Origin: an uncultured Flavobacteriales bacterium
GTDB lineage: Bacteria > Bacteroidota > Bacteroidia > Flavobacteriales > Weeksellaceae
Direction of reading: 5' to 3'
Length of the DNA: 35,877 nt
Assembly (NCBI GenBank): GCA_937876095.1
Contig: CALFIE010000080.1
Span: 1-35,877, forward strand
Within the stretch, counting starts at the first letter, position 1. Each line of letters begins with the position of its first letter. Made by a program: the position numbers and the translations under genes. Positions 8,446-17,020 of the stretch are shown here, piece by piece. The notes beneath the pieces are model-generated. The model saw only the letters and a list, made by a program, of their open reading frames with translations, ran no database searches and was not told where the DNA came from.

Positions 8446-11262
8446 TTGAAAAAATTATTACTTCTTTTTGTTCTTTTAGTGAATTTTGCGCCCATTTTTG
8501 CGCAAAAAGACAGCATCTATCTCACTGCAAAAGTGGCAAATAACCTGACTGATGTTGCAGTGCAACAGGAAATTACCTATCATAATCCATTGCGAATCCC
8601 TTTGCAAAAAATTAAATTACTGAATTGGATTGCCGCCTACAAAAACAAAAAAACAAGTCTTGCCGATCGCAAATTAGAAGACCGAAAAAACGATTTGTAC
8701 TTCGCAAAAAAACAAGAATTAGGTAAGATTAGCAATTTGCAAATTACGATTGGCGCACAAAATTTTGAAACCAATCCAGACCAAGAGAATCTTTTTCTTT
8801 CATTAGAAAAACCACTGCAACCTGGCGAAAAAATCAGCATCAAATTACAATATCAGTTGCAACTTCCTTCACAAAAATTTACAGGTTATGGTGCAGCGAA
8901 AAACCAAGCTACGCTGAAATATTTTTTTGTGGTTCCCGACAATTTTGAAACCAACGAACAAGTCGAAAAATTCTATTCCGATACCGAAGAAACAGAAAAT
9001 GGTGGCACTTTTTGGGACGTGAATCTGCAAATTCCCACCAATTTTTTCAGTAAAAGTAATTTACCAAAAATGCAAGCCGATCATTACCAAGGAATGTTGG
9101 TACAAGATCCCGAATTTCTAATTGCTGATGCAGATTTCCCAAGTATAGAAACCACGATTGATGGAACCAAATACCTCATCGATTTTGGATACGCCATTTC
9201 TCCACAAGAAATATCTGCGCTTGAGTTTTATGCACCACTTCATCTGAAATTCATTAAAGCTAAATTGGGGTTTTTGCCTAGCAAAATTTATATTTCTGAA
9301 AAACTGAAACAACACGAAGATTTCTTTGGTAATGATGATATTCAATTCTGGAAATTCAAGTACCAATTATTTACCGATCCCGAAAAAGTAGATTTGGATT
9401 ATTACAGTATTTTTTCTAAAAAAATTGCAGAAAACACCGCAATTATCAATAAAAACACCGAACATTGGTACCAAAACGGACTGAAAACCTATTTAGAAAT
9501 CCAATACCTGAAACAATTTTATAAAGACACCAAAATTTTGGGCGCACTAGTAGATAATGCCAAAATTTTTGGAATGAAACCGCTGAAATTGTTCAATGCT
9601 TCTAAAATAGGACTTTTATCACGCTACGGAATTGCCTATCAATATATTGTTTCTCAGAATTTGGATCAACCAATTGCAGAAGATTTCCCAAAACTGAATA
9701 ATTTCAATGAAATGGCAATCAGTAATTTCGAAACGGGGAATCTCTTCCAATTTTTAGCAGAAAAAATGGGCATCCAAAATTTTGAACAATTTTTGAAAGA
9801 TTTTATTAAAAATAATAGCGATAAAAAACTCGATACCTCCGCATTTTTTGCAAGTTTATCAGAGGTTTCTGGTCATTCTTCAGATTTTTTACCGGCTTTT
9901 CTTCAACACAAAAACAGGGTGAATTTTAATTTGAAAAAATTCAAAAAATCCGGTGAAAATCTTTTGGTTACTATCACAAAAAACACCGAATTGCCTATTC
10001 CTGTAAAATTGGAAACGATTGCCAAAACTGGCGATAGAAAAACGTATTGGCTCGATACAAAATCCGAGCAAAAAATCATAGAGTTCAGTGTACCAAACAC
10101 CGATGTTCATAAATTGGTAATAAACGATCAATACGCATTCCCCGAAAGTAATTTCGGGAACAACTATCTCTATACAACCGGAATTTTTGCGAATGCTAAA
10201 AAAATAAAATTCAAATTATTCAAGGATATTCCTAATAATGAATACCGAGAAATTTATCTGAATCCACGTCTGAATTTCAATGTATACGACAAAATTTTGT
10301 TGGGTCTCAATTTCAAAAATACCTCGTTGCTGGATCAGGCATTTTCTTATTCAATTACTCCGTATTACAGTTCTGGTACACGTTCTTTAGCAGGAAGTGG
10401 TGCTATAGAATACAGTTTTATGCCTGCAAAAAATTTCTTCAGGAGGTTAAATTTTGGGATTTCTGGCTCGTTTTTTCATTATGATTATGATTTGGCATAC
10501 CGAAAATTTTCGGTTTCCAGTTCAATAGAATTCACCAAAAATCCTAGAAGTACGATTGGTAGAAGTTTTGGTGCTTCTTACAATTTTTACGAGCGTGATT
10601 TGTCACCACAAATGAATCCTGCAACCGAATATGATAAATACCATCTTTGGAGTGTAGGTTATGGCTATTCTGATAGTAAATTGATCAATGAATATTATCT
10701 TGGTGGAAATTTGCAAGGTATGGAAGATTTTACAAAAATTTCTGGTGAAGCATTTTACAGATGGGAATTTGCGCAAAACCGCAAAATGAGTTTCCGATTT
10801 TTTGGGGGATATTTTCTGAATAATACTACCAAAAATTCGATGTTCAACTATGGTGTTTCCAATGTATCTAACTACTCTTTTTCGTATGGGTTTTTGGGAC
10901 AAAGTGCAAAATCAGGCATACTTTCTCAGCAATTTATCATGGGAGATGGTGGTTTCAAATCACTTTTTGGTGGCAGTGTAAACCAATGGATGACTGCAGT
11001 AAATATGGACACCCAAATTTGGAAAATTTTTGGCATTTATGCTGATGCAGGTGTGGTGAAAAACAGATTACATCAACCACAGTTTTTGTATGATAGTGGT
11101 CTGAAAATCAAGGTAATTCCTGATTTTTTTGAAATTTATTTGCCAGTACAATCCAATTTGGGATTTGAACCTGGTTTCAAAGATTATGGGTATAGAATAA
11201 GATACACCATAATTCTAAATCTAAATGCAGCAATTGGTTATTTCAGGAGAGGTTGGTTTTAA
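8446..11262 (+). CDS. M1-peptidase-like ectodomain without zinc motif, fused to an outer-membrane beta-barrel
   Basis: 938 residues with a Sec signal peptide (KKLLLLFVLLVNFAPIFA, cut near residue 19). The start appears to be a TTG at 8446: it begins the signal peptide and no in-frame ATG precedes it. Residues 20-260 form a beta-rich region like the N-terminal domain of M1 aminopeptidases; around 338-351, TEHWYQNGLKTYLE matches the M1 helix that normally reads WLNEGFATYLE and carries the third zinc ligand. The HExxH zinc motif expected about 20 residues earlier is absent, and the ligand Glu is replaced by Asn. From about 600 the sequence alternates aromatic and polar residues and ends in RYTIILNLNAAIGYFRRGWF, typical of an outer-membrane barrel. 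I infer a surface or periplasm-facing pseudo-peptidase anchored by a barrel. The function is unknown; binding of peptides is only a guess. Confidence 0.68.
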   Translation: MKKLLLLFVLLVNFAPIFAQKDSIYLTAKVANNLTDVAVQQEITYHNPLRIPLQKIKLLNWIAAYKNKKTSLADRKLEDRKNDLYFAKKQELGKISNLQITIGAQNFETNPDQENLFLSLEKPLQPGEKISIKLQYQLQLPSQKFTGYGAAKNQATLKYFFVVPDNFETNEQVEKFYSDTEETENGGTFWDVNLQIPTNFFSKSNLPKMQADHYQGMLVQDPEFLIADADFPSIETTIDGTKYLIDFGYAISPQEISALEFYAPLHLKFIKAKLGFLPSKIYISEKLKQHEDFFGNDDIQFWKFKYQLFTDPEKVDLDYYSIFSKKIAENTAIINKNTEHWYQNGLKTYLEIQYLKQFYKDTKILGALVDNAKIFGMKPLKLFNASKIGLLSRYGIAYQYIVSQNLDQPIAEDFPKLNNFNEMAISNFETGNLFQFLAEKMGIQNFEQFLKDFIKNNSDKKLDTSAFFASLSEVSGHSSDFLPAFLQHKNRVNFNLKKFKKSGENLLVTITKNTELPIPVKLETIAKTGDRKTYWLDTKSEQKIIEFSVPNTDVHKLVINDQYAFPESNFGNNYLYTTGIFANAKKIKFKLFKDIPNNEYREIYLNPRLNFNVYDKILLGLNFKNTSLLDQAFSYSITPYYSSGTRSLAGSGAIEYSFMPAKNFFRRLNFGISGSFFHYDYDLAYRKFSVSSSIEFTKNPRSTIGRSFGASYNFYERDLSPQMNPATEYDKYHLWSVGYGYSDSKLINEYYLGGNLQGMEDFTKISGEAFYRWEFAQNRKMSFRFFGGYFLNNTTKNSMFNYGVSNVSNYSFSYGFLGQSAKSGILSQQFIMGDGGFKSLFGGSVNQWMTAVNMDTQIWKIFGIYADAGVVKNRLHQPQFLYDSGLKIKVIPDFFEIYLPVQSNLGFEPGFKDYGYRIRYTIILNLNAAIGYFRRGWF

Positions 11263-11284
11263 TGATTTTTTTTTGAGATAGTTC

Positions 11285-11547
11285 GTTCTTTTGTCTTGAA
11301 ATCGAAGATTCGGCGAAGCCAAACAAAAGAACCAAAAATTGCCTCATCGATTTTCATATTTTTAAAGGAATCGGCGAATATTATTTCAAGACTTGGAAAC
11401 TCAGCTAAAAATTAATTCTAAAATTTCCAAAACTCGCTCGCAATGGCGATTGTTGTTTCAGTTCATATTTTGTGGCGAGACTCAAACAGTGGAAATTTCT
11501 TAACGAATTAATTTCCAATTTTCTTAACGCTTCCGTTTCCTATGTCA
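11285..11547. repeat. intergenic palindromic element with nested arms
   Basis: This holds most of the 376-bp gap after the M1-like gene. Part one: GTTCTTTTGT (11285-11294) pairs with ACAAAAGAAC (11323-11332), with an inner TTCGGCGAA palindrome (11309-11317). Part two is a long imperfect palindrome with nested arms: GGAAAC 11395/GTTTCC 11535, ATTAATTC 11411/GAATTAAT 11505, AAATTTCC 11421/GGAAATTT 11491, and CTCGC 11433/GCGAG 11475. There is no ORF. From memory, similar intergenic sequences occur in related Flavobacteriia, but I cannot name a family. Confidence 0.55.
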
Positions 11548-11576
11548 TATTAATTCAAAAAAAGAACCGAATATAT

Positions 11577-11607
11577 AAAAAAACTACTCAACTTAGTTGA
11601 GTAGTTT
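11577..11607 (-). terminator. terminator of the small T9SS cargo gene
   Basis: A perfect 12-bp stem (AAACTACTCAAC / GTTGAGTAGTTT) with a TTA loop. On the minus strand it is followed by a T-run (A-run at 11577-11583), 32 bp after the stop codon of the minus-strand gene. Confidence 0.88.
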
Positions 11608-11638
11608 AGTAAACTATAACAATAATTTTCAGAGAAAA

Positions 11639-12415
11639 TTAGTTTTTAAGAATTTTTTGTGAAACAGCTTGTCCGTTTACAATTCCAGTTACGAAATACA
11701 TACCATTTGGTAAAAAAGAAACATCTAGACCATTGTTTTCTGATACGTTTGCTTGTCTTACGATTTGTCCGTTTACATCATATACTTTTACGTCTGCTTT
11801 CGCACTGAACTGTATAGCATCTGAAACCATGGTATTTTTTACGAAACCAGATTTAACTTTGGTAAGGTCTGAAACGGCTAAAACAATGGTAGGATCTGTT
11901 TTAATAACAATATTATCTATATATGCTCTTTTAGCTTGCGTTGCAAAAGTTACAATTGAATTAGCTTGACCACCACCAAATGTTATTGTTTTTGTTTCAG
12001 GAGTCCCACTCATAACAGCAGCATAAGTAACAGATTGATCAGCCATATTCGTTACTTTTACAATAATTGGTCCTTCTACAGTAGTCCAACCTTTTACATC
12101 AAAAGTAATACTTACTTTTCCTCCATCTGTAGATAAATCTAAAGCTGCAGTTGACATACTTCCAACCAATGAACTTGTGCCAAATTTTGCCATTCCACCT
12201 GCTTGATATACTTTTGTTCCCGTAGGAAAAGTCGGTACAAAGGTTACACCATTAGTATTATTATACACATCATTTGAATCTGGTGCAGTTGCTCCTGTTG
12301 AAGCGGTATTTCCACCTAAAGTGTATGCTGCAAAGCTCTCACTCAATACGGTTGTTTGTGCGTTGATGGTGGTAACAACCAACAATCCAACGACTAAAGA
12401 ATAAAGTTTCTTCAT
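11639..12415 (-). CDS. secreted protein with T9SS type A C-terminal sorting domain
   Basis: 258 residues. A Sec signal peptide (KKLYSLVVGLLVVTTINA) is followed by a Thr/Ser/Gly-rich beta-sandwich-like region (about 25-170) with LSESFAAYT near its start, a theme seen in choice-of-anchor or carbohydrate-binding-like surface domains. The last 75 residues (VSDLTKVKSGF ... IQFSAKADVKVYDVNGQIV ... GLDVSFLPNGMYFVTGIVNG) are a T9SS type A sorting domain, which directs export across the outer membrane and is then usually removed. The mature part has no visible catalytic motif, so I give no enzyme function; an adhesin or binding role is possible. The gene is single, with its own promoter-like sequence and terminator, and is divergent from the large barrel gene. 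Confidence 0.82.
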   Translation of the reverse strand: MKKLYSLVVGLLVVTTINAQTTVLSESFAAYTLGGNTASTGATAPDSNDVYNNTNGVTFVPTFPTGTKVYQAGGMAKFGTSSLVGSMSTAALDLSTDGGKVSITFDVKGWTTVEGPIIVKVTNMADQSVTYAAVMSGTPETKTITFGGGQANSIVTFATQAKRAYIDNIVIKTDPTIVLAVSDLTKVKSGFVKNTMVSDAIQFSAKADVKVYDVNGQIVRQANVSENNGLDVSFLPNGMYFVTGIVNGQAVSQKILKN

Positions 12416-12446
12416 ATTATAAAATTTTTAATTAATATTCCTCTTG

Positions 12447-12473
12447 TAAAAGTATGAAATAAAAATAGAACAA
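12447..12473 (-). promoter_or_regulatory. probable promoter of the small T9SS cargo gene
   Basis: On the minus strand, TTTG is followed after 16 bases by TACTTTTA, one mismatch from TAnnTTTG. The -7-like box lies about 30 bp before the ATG at 12415. The spacing fits the Flavobacteriia -33/-7 arrangement. Confidence 0.45.
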
Positions 12474-12567
12474 ACTCATTTGTTGATTAATTTTGTATGA
12501 ATTATTTATCCACAATTTAGCCCCAAATTTTTCGTTACTTTTACAGCGCGCTTTTGCAAAGAAATTT

Positions 12568-15500
12568 ATGAAGAATGTCTTTTTTTCATTGCTATTATTT
12601 TGGGGGTTAATTTTTGTTAACGCGCAGATTTTCAATTGGAAAAACCCTAATTTCCCTAAAGATTCTACCAAAAAAGATTCGGTTTTGGCAGCCAAAATAG
12701 AGAGAGACGTTTTCAGTAGAGATACGCTGGATTTCATTAAAAAAAGAAATAAAATCATCGTAGATGAAGCGGTTTTGGTAAAAAATACGCGCTCCCAGAT
12801 TTTAGGAGATCTCAGTTCCAAAGGTTCTATAATACGTGGAATTACCTTTGGTAACAACCAAGGTCAAAGTGTGCAGAGTTCTATGGATTTACAAATTTCT
12901 GGGAAATTGTCTAAAGATGTCTCGGTTTTGGCAAGTATTTCTGATCACAATTTGCCAATTCAAGCAGATGGTTATACCCAAACTTTGGAGGAATTTGATA
13001 AAATTTACCTGCAACTTAATATACGAGAAAAATCTAAACTCAGAGCCGGACATTTGGATTTGATAGACGATAAAACCTATTTCGGTCGTTACCAAAGGAG
13101 AAGTATGGGATTGTCTTTCGAGACCAATTTCGGGAAAAACGGCAAAACTTTTGTAGATGTTTCCGCAGGTATTGCACGCAGCGAATTTTTCCGGGTACGA
13201 TTTCAGGGAGTGGAAGGAAACCAAGGTCCTTACAGACTCAATGGTAAAAATGGGGAGCAATTCATCACCATCATTTCAGGATCAGAACAGGTTTTCATAG
13301 ATGGTATTTTGCTGAAACGGGGCGAAAACCAAGATTATATCATCAATTATAATACGGGAGAAATCACGTTTACCACGTTTAGACCAATTTTTAAACAAAA
13401 TTTTATTACGATTTCTTACAATTATACCAACAGAAATTATTCTAGATTTTTGGTAACGGGTTCGGTTCGTCACGAAACGGAGCGCTCGAAATTTGGTTTC
13501 AACTGGTTTCTAGAAAACGACAACAAAAACGCTCCACTTTCTCTGAATTTAAGCAAAGAAGACGAGCAAATTTTGGCTAATGCAGGAAACAATCCCGATC
13601 TGATGTTTGCACCATCTGGAACGGTTACAGACTACGATGTCAACAAAATTTTGTACCAATATGTACAAAATGCTGCAGGAAATTATTACCAATTTTCTAC
13701 CGATCCTACCCAAATTTTGCACCAAGTTTCTTTTACCTATTTTGGGAATAATTTGGGAGATTATGTGGTGAAACAAAGTACCAACAATGGTCGTGTTTTC
13801 GAATATGTTGGGAACAATTTGGGCGATTACAGAGCAGTGCGCAAATTACCTGCACCACAACAATCGCAGGTTTTTTCTGCCAATACCGAAATCCTTCTCA
13901 ACCAAGGAAAATTGGGAGCCGATTTCTCGCTTTCTAATCACGATATCAATTTGTTTTCTTCTAAAGATGCCCAACAAAACTGGGGTTTTGCAAGCAGAAT
14001 TTTTGGGAACAAAATTTTCAAAAAAAATAATTGGACTGGGACACCAAGTTTTGAGTATCAACACATCAGTTCGCAATTTCATATTCTGGATAGGATCAAT
14101 GATGTGGAATTTTCTCGAGATTTCAACCTTGCACAAGAATTTAGCCAAATCACGCAAAACCGATTTATTTTTGGTTTTAAAAATCAATGGAGCACCCAAA
14201 ATTTTGTGAATTACACCCTCAATTATTTAGATGAAAAAACCACTTACAAAGGCATCAAAAACAACATGGATTTTGGCTGGAAACTGGGAAAAACCATTAC
14301 TAAAGGGAATTTCTCTTACTTAGACACCAAAGCAACCTTCCAAAACACCCAATTTTTGCGAGGTGGTGTCATCACCGAATTTATGGGTAAAAAAGGAAAT
14401 TGGGGAATTGGCGCAAGTATAGAGCAAAACCTGAAAAACTACAACCAAACGCAATTTGTAGATGTGCAAAGCTACCGCTGGAAAGAAGTTTTCTTGCAAA
14501 AGAAAATTGGAGACAGTGCAAGAACCAAATTATTTACCAAATTGTACTACCGAGATAATGATTCGGTGCGTGCAAATGTACTCGAAAATAGAAACCAAAT
14601 TTTGGGAATGATGGCAGAAAGTCAACTTATAAAAACCGAAAAAACCACACTGAGTACGCTGCTGCATTACCGAAAATTCTACTACCAAAACCAACAAAAT
14701 TTTAATCAAAAAAATCAGGATTTTGTGGTCGGGAATATTTTGTACAACCAACAATTATTCCGAAACGGAATGCGTTTGCAAGCGTTTTATGAACTTGGGA
14801 ACGGGCAAGAAGCGCAGCGTGAATTCCAATACGTGAAAGTGACAGACGGACAAGGAATTTACAAATGGACCGATTACAACGGAGACGGAATTCAGCAATT
14901 AGACGAGTTCGAAATCGCGGAATACAACGATTTGGCGAAATACATCAGAATCTATACCAATACCGTGGTTTATTTACCTTCTAATAAAAATAAACTGCAA
15001 CTGGCGCTGTTTGTAAGTCCGTCTTTGGTGCTGAATTCAGAAAATCAGTTTCTGCAGCGCTGGAATTTCAATATTTCTTTGCTTTCGCAAAATTCTTATT
15101 TCAAAGAAAATGAAGTGTTGGTACTGAATCCGTTTGAAAAAAATGAAAGGCAAATCCTAAAAAATCAAAATTTCTTGGCTTCGGCACAGTTCAATCCCAC
15201 CGAAAAATCTGGCTGGAATGGCAATTACCGTTTCGTAAACAACCAAAATTTGATTTATGCCAACTTCAGCGAAGAAGCTCGCTCGCAAAATTCTCATTTC
15301 CTGAATATTGGTTACTGGTTCAACAAAAATTTCAGAATAGACTGGGAAAATGCATTACTGCACCTCGAAAATTCATCAGAACTATTCCAATCCAGAGCTT
15401 ATGTTTTACAAAATTTTGAAACCAAACCAAAAGCAACCTATAAATTTTCTGAAAATACCCAAGCTGAATTCTACAGCGCTTTCAGACAAAAAAAACGTAC

Positions 15501-15798
15501 CGATGGAATCGAATTCCTGAAAACCTTAGACTTAACCGGAACTTTGCAATGGCAATGGAAAAAAACCTCGATTCGTGGTAATTTTTCTTTCATTAATAAT
15601 GATTTCACCGGCAACAATTTTTCTATTGTCAGCAACCAAATGTTAGATGGTCTGAAACCTGGGAAAAACCAAGTTTGGTCGGTATTTCTACAACAAGCGG
15701 TGAGTTCATTTATTCAACTCAACGTCAACTACGAAGGCAGAAATTCTGGCGACCGAACCATACATATTGGCAGTATGCAAGTGAAGGCTTCGTTTTAG
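12568..15798 (+). CDS. large uncharacterised outer-membrane beta-barrel protein with EF-hand-like loop
   Basis: The frame is open from 12493, but the ATG at 12568 starts a clear signal peptide (MKNVFFSLLLFWGLIFVNA), giving 1076 residues. The N-terminal third has GSIIRGITFGNNQGQSVQSS, LQISGKLSKDVSVLASISD and GVEGNQGPYRLNGKNGEQF, a pattern I recall from large hypothetical proteins in many Bacteroidota. The rest is dense in alternating Phe/Tyr/Asn strands and ends in SMQVKASF, a terminal Phe typical of outer-membrane barrels. Around 14872-14907 the loop DYNGDGIQQLDE fits the 12-residue EF-hand calcium pattern (D1, N3, D5, G6, I8-type hydrophobic nearby, E12). No enzyme motif is seen. It resembles neither TonB-dependent receptors (no plug or TonB box) nor the much longer SprA. 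The function is unknown; envelope location is well supported. Confidence 0.72.
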   Translation: MKNVFFSLLLFWGLIFVNAQIFNWKNPNFPKDSTKKDSVLAAKIERDVFSRDTLDFIKKRNKIIVDEAVLVKNTRSQILGDLSSKGSIIRGITFGNNQGQSVQSSMDLQISGKLSKDVSVLASISDHNLPIQADGYTQTLEEFDKIYLQLNIREKSKLRAGHLDLIDDKTYFGRYQRRSMGLSFETNFGKNGKTFVDVSAGIARSEFFRVRFQGVEGNQGPYRLNGKNGEQFITIISGSEQVFIDGILLKRGENQDYIINYNTGEITFTTFRPIFKQNFITISYNYTNRNYSRFLVTGSVRHETERSKFGFNWFLENDNKNAPLSLNLSKEDEQILANAGNNPDLMFAPSGTVTDYDVNKILYQYVQNAAGNYYQFSTDPTQILHQVSFTYFGNNLGDYVVKQSTNNGRVFEYVGNNLGDYRAVRKLPAPQQSQVFSANTEILLNQGKLGADFSLSNHDINLFSSKDAQQNWGFASRIFGNKIFKKNNWTGTPSFEYQHISSQFHILDRINDVEFSRDFNLAQEFSQITQNRFIFGFKNQWSTQNFVNYTLNYLDEKTTYKGIKNNMDFGWKLGKTITKGNFSYLDTKATFQNTQFLRGGVITEFMGKKGNWGIGASIEQNLKNYNQTQFVDVQSYRWKEVFLQKKIGDSARTKLFTKLYYRDNDSVRANVLENRNQILGMMAESQLIKTEKTTLSTLLHYRKFYYQNQQNFNQKNQDFVVGNILYNQQLFRNGMRLQAFYELGNGQEAQREFQYVKVTDGQGIYKWTDYNGDGIQQLDEFEIAEYNDLAKYIRIYTNTVVYLPSNKNKLQLALFVSPSLVLNSENQFLQRWNFNISLLSQNSYFKENEVLVLNPFEKNERQILKNQNFLASAQFNPTEKSGWNGNYRFVNNQNLIYANFSEEARSQNSHFLNIGYWFNKNFRIDWENALLHLENSSELFQSRAYVLQNFETKPKATYKFSENTQAEFYSAFRQKKRTDGIEFLKTLDLTGTLQWQWKKTSIRGNFSFINNDFTGNNFSIVSNQMLDGLKPGKNQVWSVFLQQAVSSFIQLNVNYEGRNSGDRTIHIGSMQVKASF

Positions 15799-15802
15799 TT
15801 GA

Positions 15803-15971
15803 TAACCACAAAAGTCACAAAAGAATTTGCGCTTTTTAAGTTTAAAAATTTTGAAAACATTTAGAAAACAAAAATTTGAAAATCTATGATTTTCATTTTG
15901 TGAACTTTATAAACACTATTAAACCCAATTTTTCTTTAAATAAACAAAATCTTTTGTGACTTTTGTGGTTA
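15803..15971. repeat. intergenic inverted-repeat element, copy B
   Basis: 169 bp. The arms are the cleanest of the three copies: AACCACAAAAGTCACAAAAG on the left and its exact reverse complement on the right. The central hairpin GAAAATC-TAT-GATTTTC (15878-15894) sits within one base of the midpoint. The element fills nearly all of the gap before dusB, and its right arm supplies a TTTTG (15952-15956) spaced 21 bp from the dusB -7 box. Confidence 0.85.
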
Positions 15972-15977
15972 AAGAAG

Positions 15978-15985
15978 TACTTTTG
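15978..15985 (+). promoter_or_regulatory. TACTTTTG -7 box of dusB
   Basis: A perfect TAnnTTTG ending four bases before the dusB ATG at 15990. Transcription would start at or almost at the start codon. A TTG 21 bp upstream lies inside the right arm of repeat copy B. Confidence 0.6.
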
Positions 15986-15989
15986 CACC

Positions 15990-16985
15990 ATGGTAAAAAT
16001 AGGCAACATAACACTACCCGATTTTCCGCTTTTGCTTGCACCTATGGAAGATGTGAGTGATCCACCTTTCCGCAGGTTATGCAAAATGCACGGTGCAGAT
16101 CTTATGTATTCTGAATTTATTTCTTCGGAAGGTTTGATTCGTGATGCTATGAAATCCAAAAAAAAACTGGACATTTTCGATTATGAAAGACCAGTTGGAA
16201 TCCAAATTTTTGGTGGAGATGAAGAAGCAATGGCACTTTCTGCAAAAATTGTAGCAACAGTACAACCCGATTTGGTGGACATCAATTTCGGTTGTCCCGT
16301 GAAAAAAGTTGTAGCAAAAGGAGCAGGAGCAGGCGTTTTGAAAGATATTGATTTGATGGTACGATTGACAAAAGCAGTGGTTCGTTCCACCGATTTACCA
16401 GTTACAGTGAAAACAAGATTAGGTTGGGATACCGAACACATCAATATAGACGAAGTTGCCGAAAAATTGCAAGATGCAGGAATCAAAGCACTCACAATTC
16501 ACGCAAGAACCAGAGCTCAAATGTACAAAGGTGAAGCAGATTGGGAACATATTTCCAGAATTAAGCAAAATCCGAACATCGAAATCCCCATTTTTGGAAA
16601 TGGCGACATCGATTCCCCAGAAAAAGCACTGGAATACAAACAAAAATTCGCTTGTGACGGAATTATGATTGGAAGAGCTGCGATTGGTTATCCTTGGATT
16701 TTTAATGAAATAAAACACTATTTCAAAACCGGTGAAATTTTGAAAGAACCTACCATTTCTGATCGATTAGAAGCAGTTCGACAACATGCAGAATGGAGCG
16801 CCGATTGGAAAGGAGAAAGATTAGGCTTGATAGAAATGCGGCAACACTACAGCAATTATTTCCGTGGTATTCCTCATTTCAAAGATTTTAAAAGAAAATT
16901 TTTAGAAATTTTCACCCTTGCAGAAATGGATGCACTTATTGCAGAAACCGCCAATTTCTACCAAGAATTAGCCGATTCTCATTAA
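15990..16985 (+). CDS. dusB: tRNA-dihydrouridine synthase, DusB type
   Basis: 331-residue FMN enzyme that reduces uridine to dihydrouridine in the D loop of tRNA, with NADPH as donor. The TIM-barrel starts with LLAPMEDVSDPPFR (15-28). It continues with VGIQIFGGD, DINFGCPVKKVVAKGAGAG with the catalytic proton donor C102, VTVKTRLGWD, TIHARTRAQMYKG and IFGNGDIDSPEKA, and ends in a helical tRNA-binding domain (RQHYSNYFRGIPHFK). An in-frame TTG at 15963 would add nine residues inside the repeat; the ATG at 15990 is preferred because it follows the promoter box and matches the usual N-terminus. purE follows after 35 bp with its own box. The Dus family is certain; the B subtype is judged from overall similarity. 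Confidence 0.93.
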   Translation: MVKIGNITLPDFPLLLAPMEDVSDPPFRRLCKMHGADLMYSEFISSEGLIRDAMKSKKKLDIFDYERPVGIQIFGGDEEAMALSAKIVATVQPDLVDINFGCPVKKVVAKGAGAGVLKDIDLMVRLTKAVVRSTDLPVTVKTRLGWDTEHINIDEVAEKLQDAGIKALTIHARTRAQMYKGEADWEHISRIKQNPNIEIPIFGNGDIDSPEKALEYKQKFACDGIMIGRAAIGYPWIFNEIKHYFKTGEILKEPTISDRLEAVRQHAEWSADWKGERLGLIEMRQHYSNYFRGIPHFKDFKRKFLEIFTLAEMDALIAETANFYQELADSH

Positions 16986-16991
16986 TTTTTT

Positions 16992-16999
16992 TACCTTTG
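16992..16999 (+). promoter_or_regulatory. TACCTTTG -7 box of purE
   Basis: A perfect TAnnTTTG in the 35-bp gap after dusB, 21 bp before the purE ATG. Confidence 0.55.
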
Positions 17000-17020
17000 A
17001 AAAAGAAAAAATAAAACAGC

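Noticed and set aside
12493..12567. Upstream ATG at 12493 as the start of the large barrel protein
   Set aside because: It would put 25 residues before a clear signal peptide. The ATG at 12568 starts the signal sequence.
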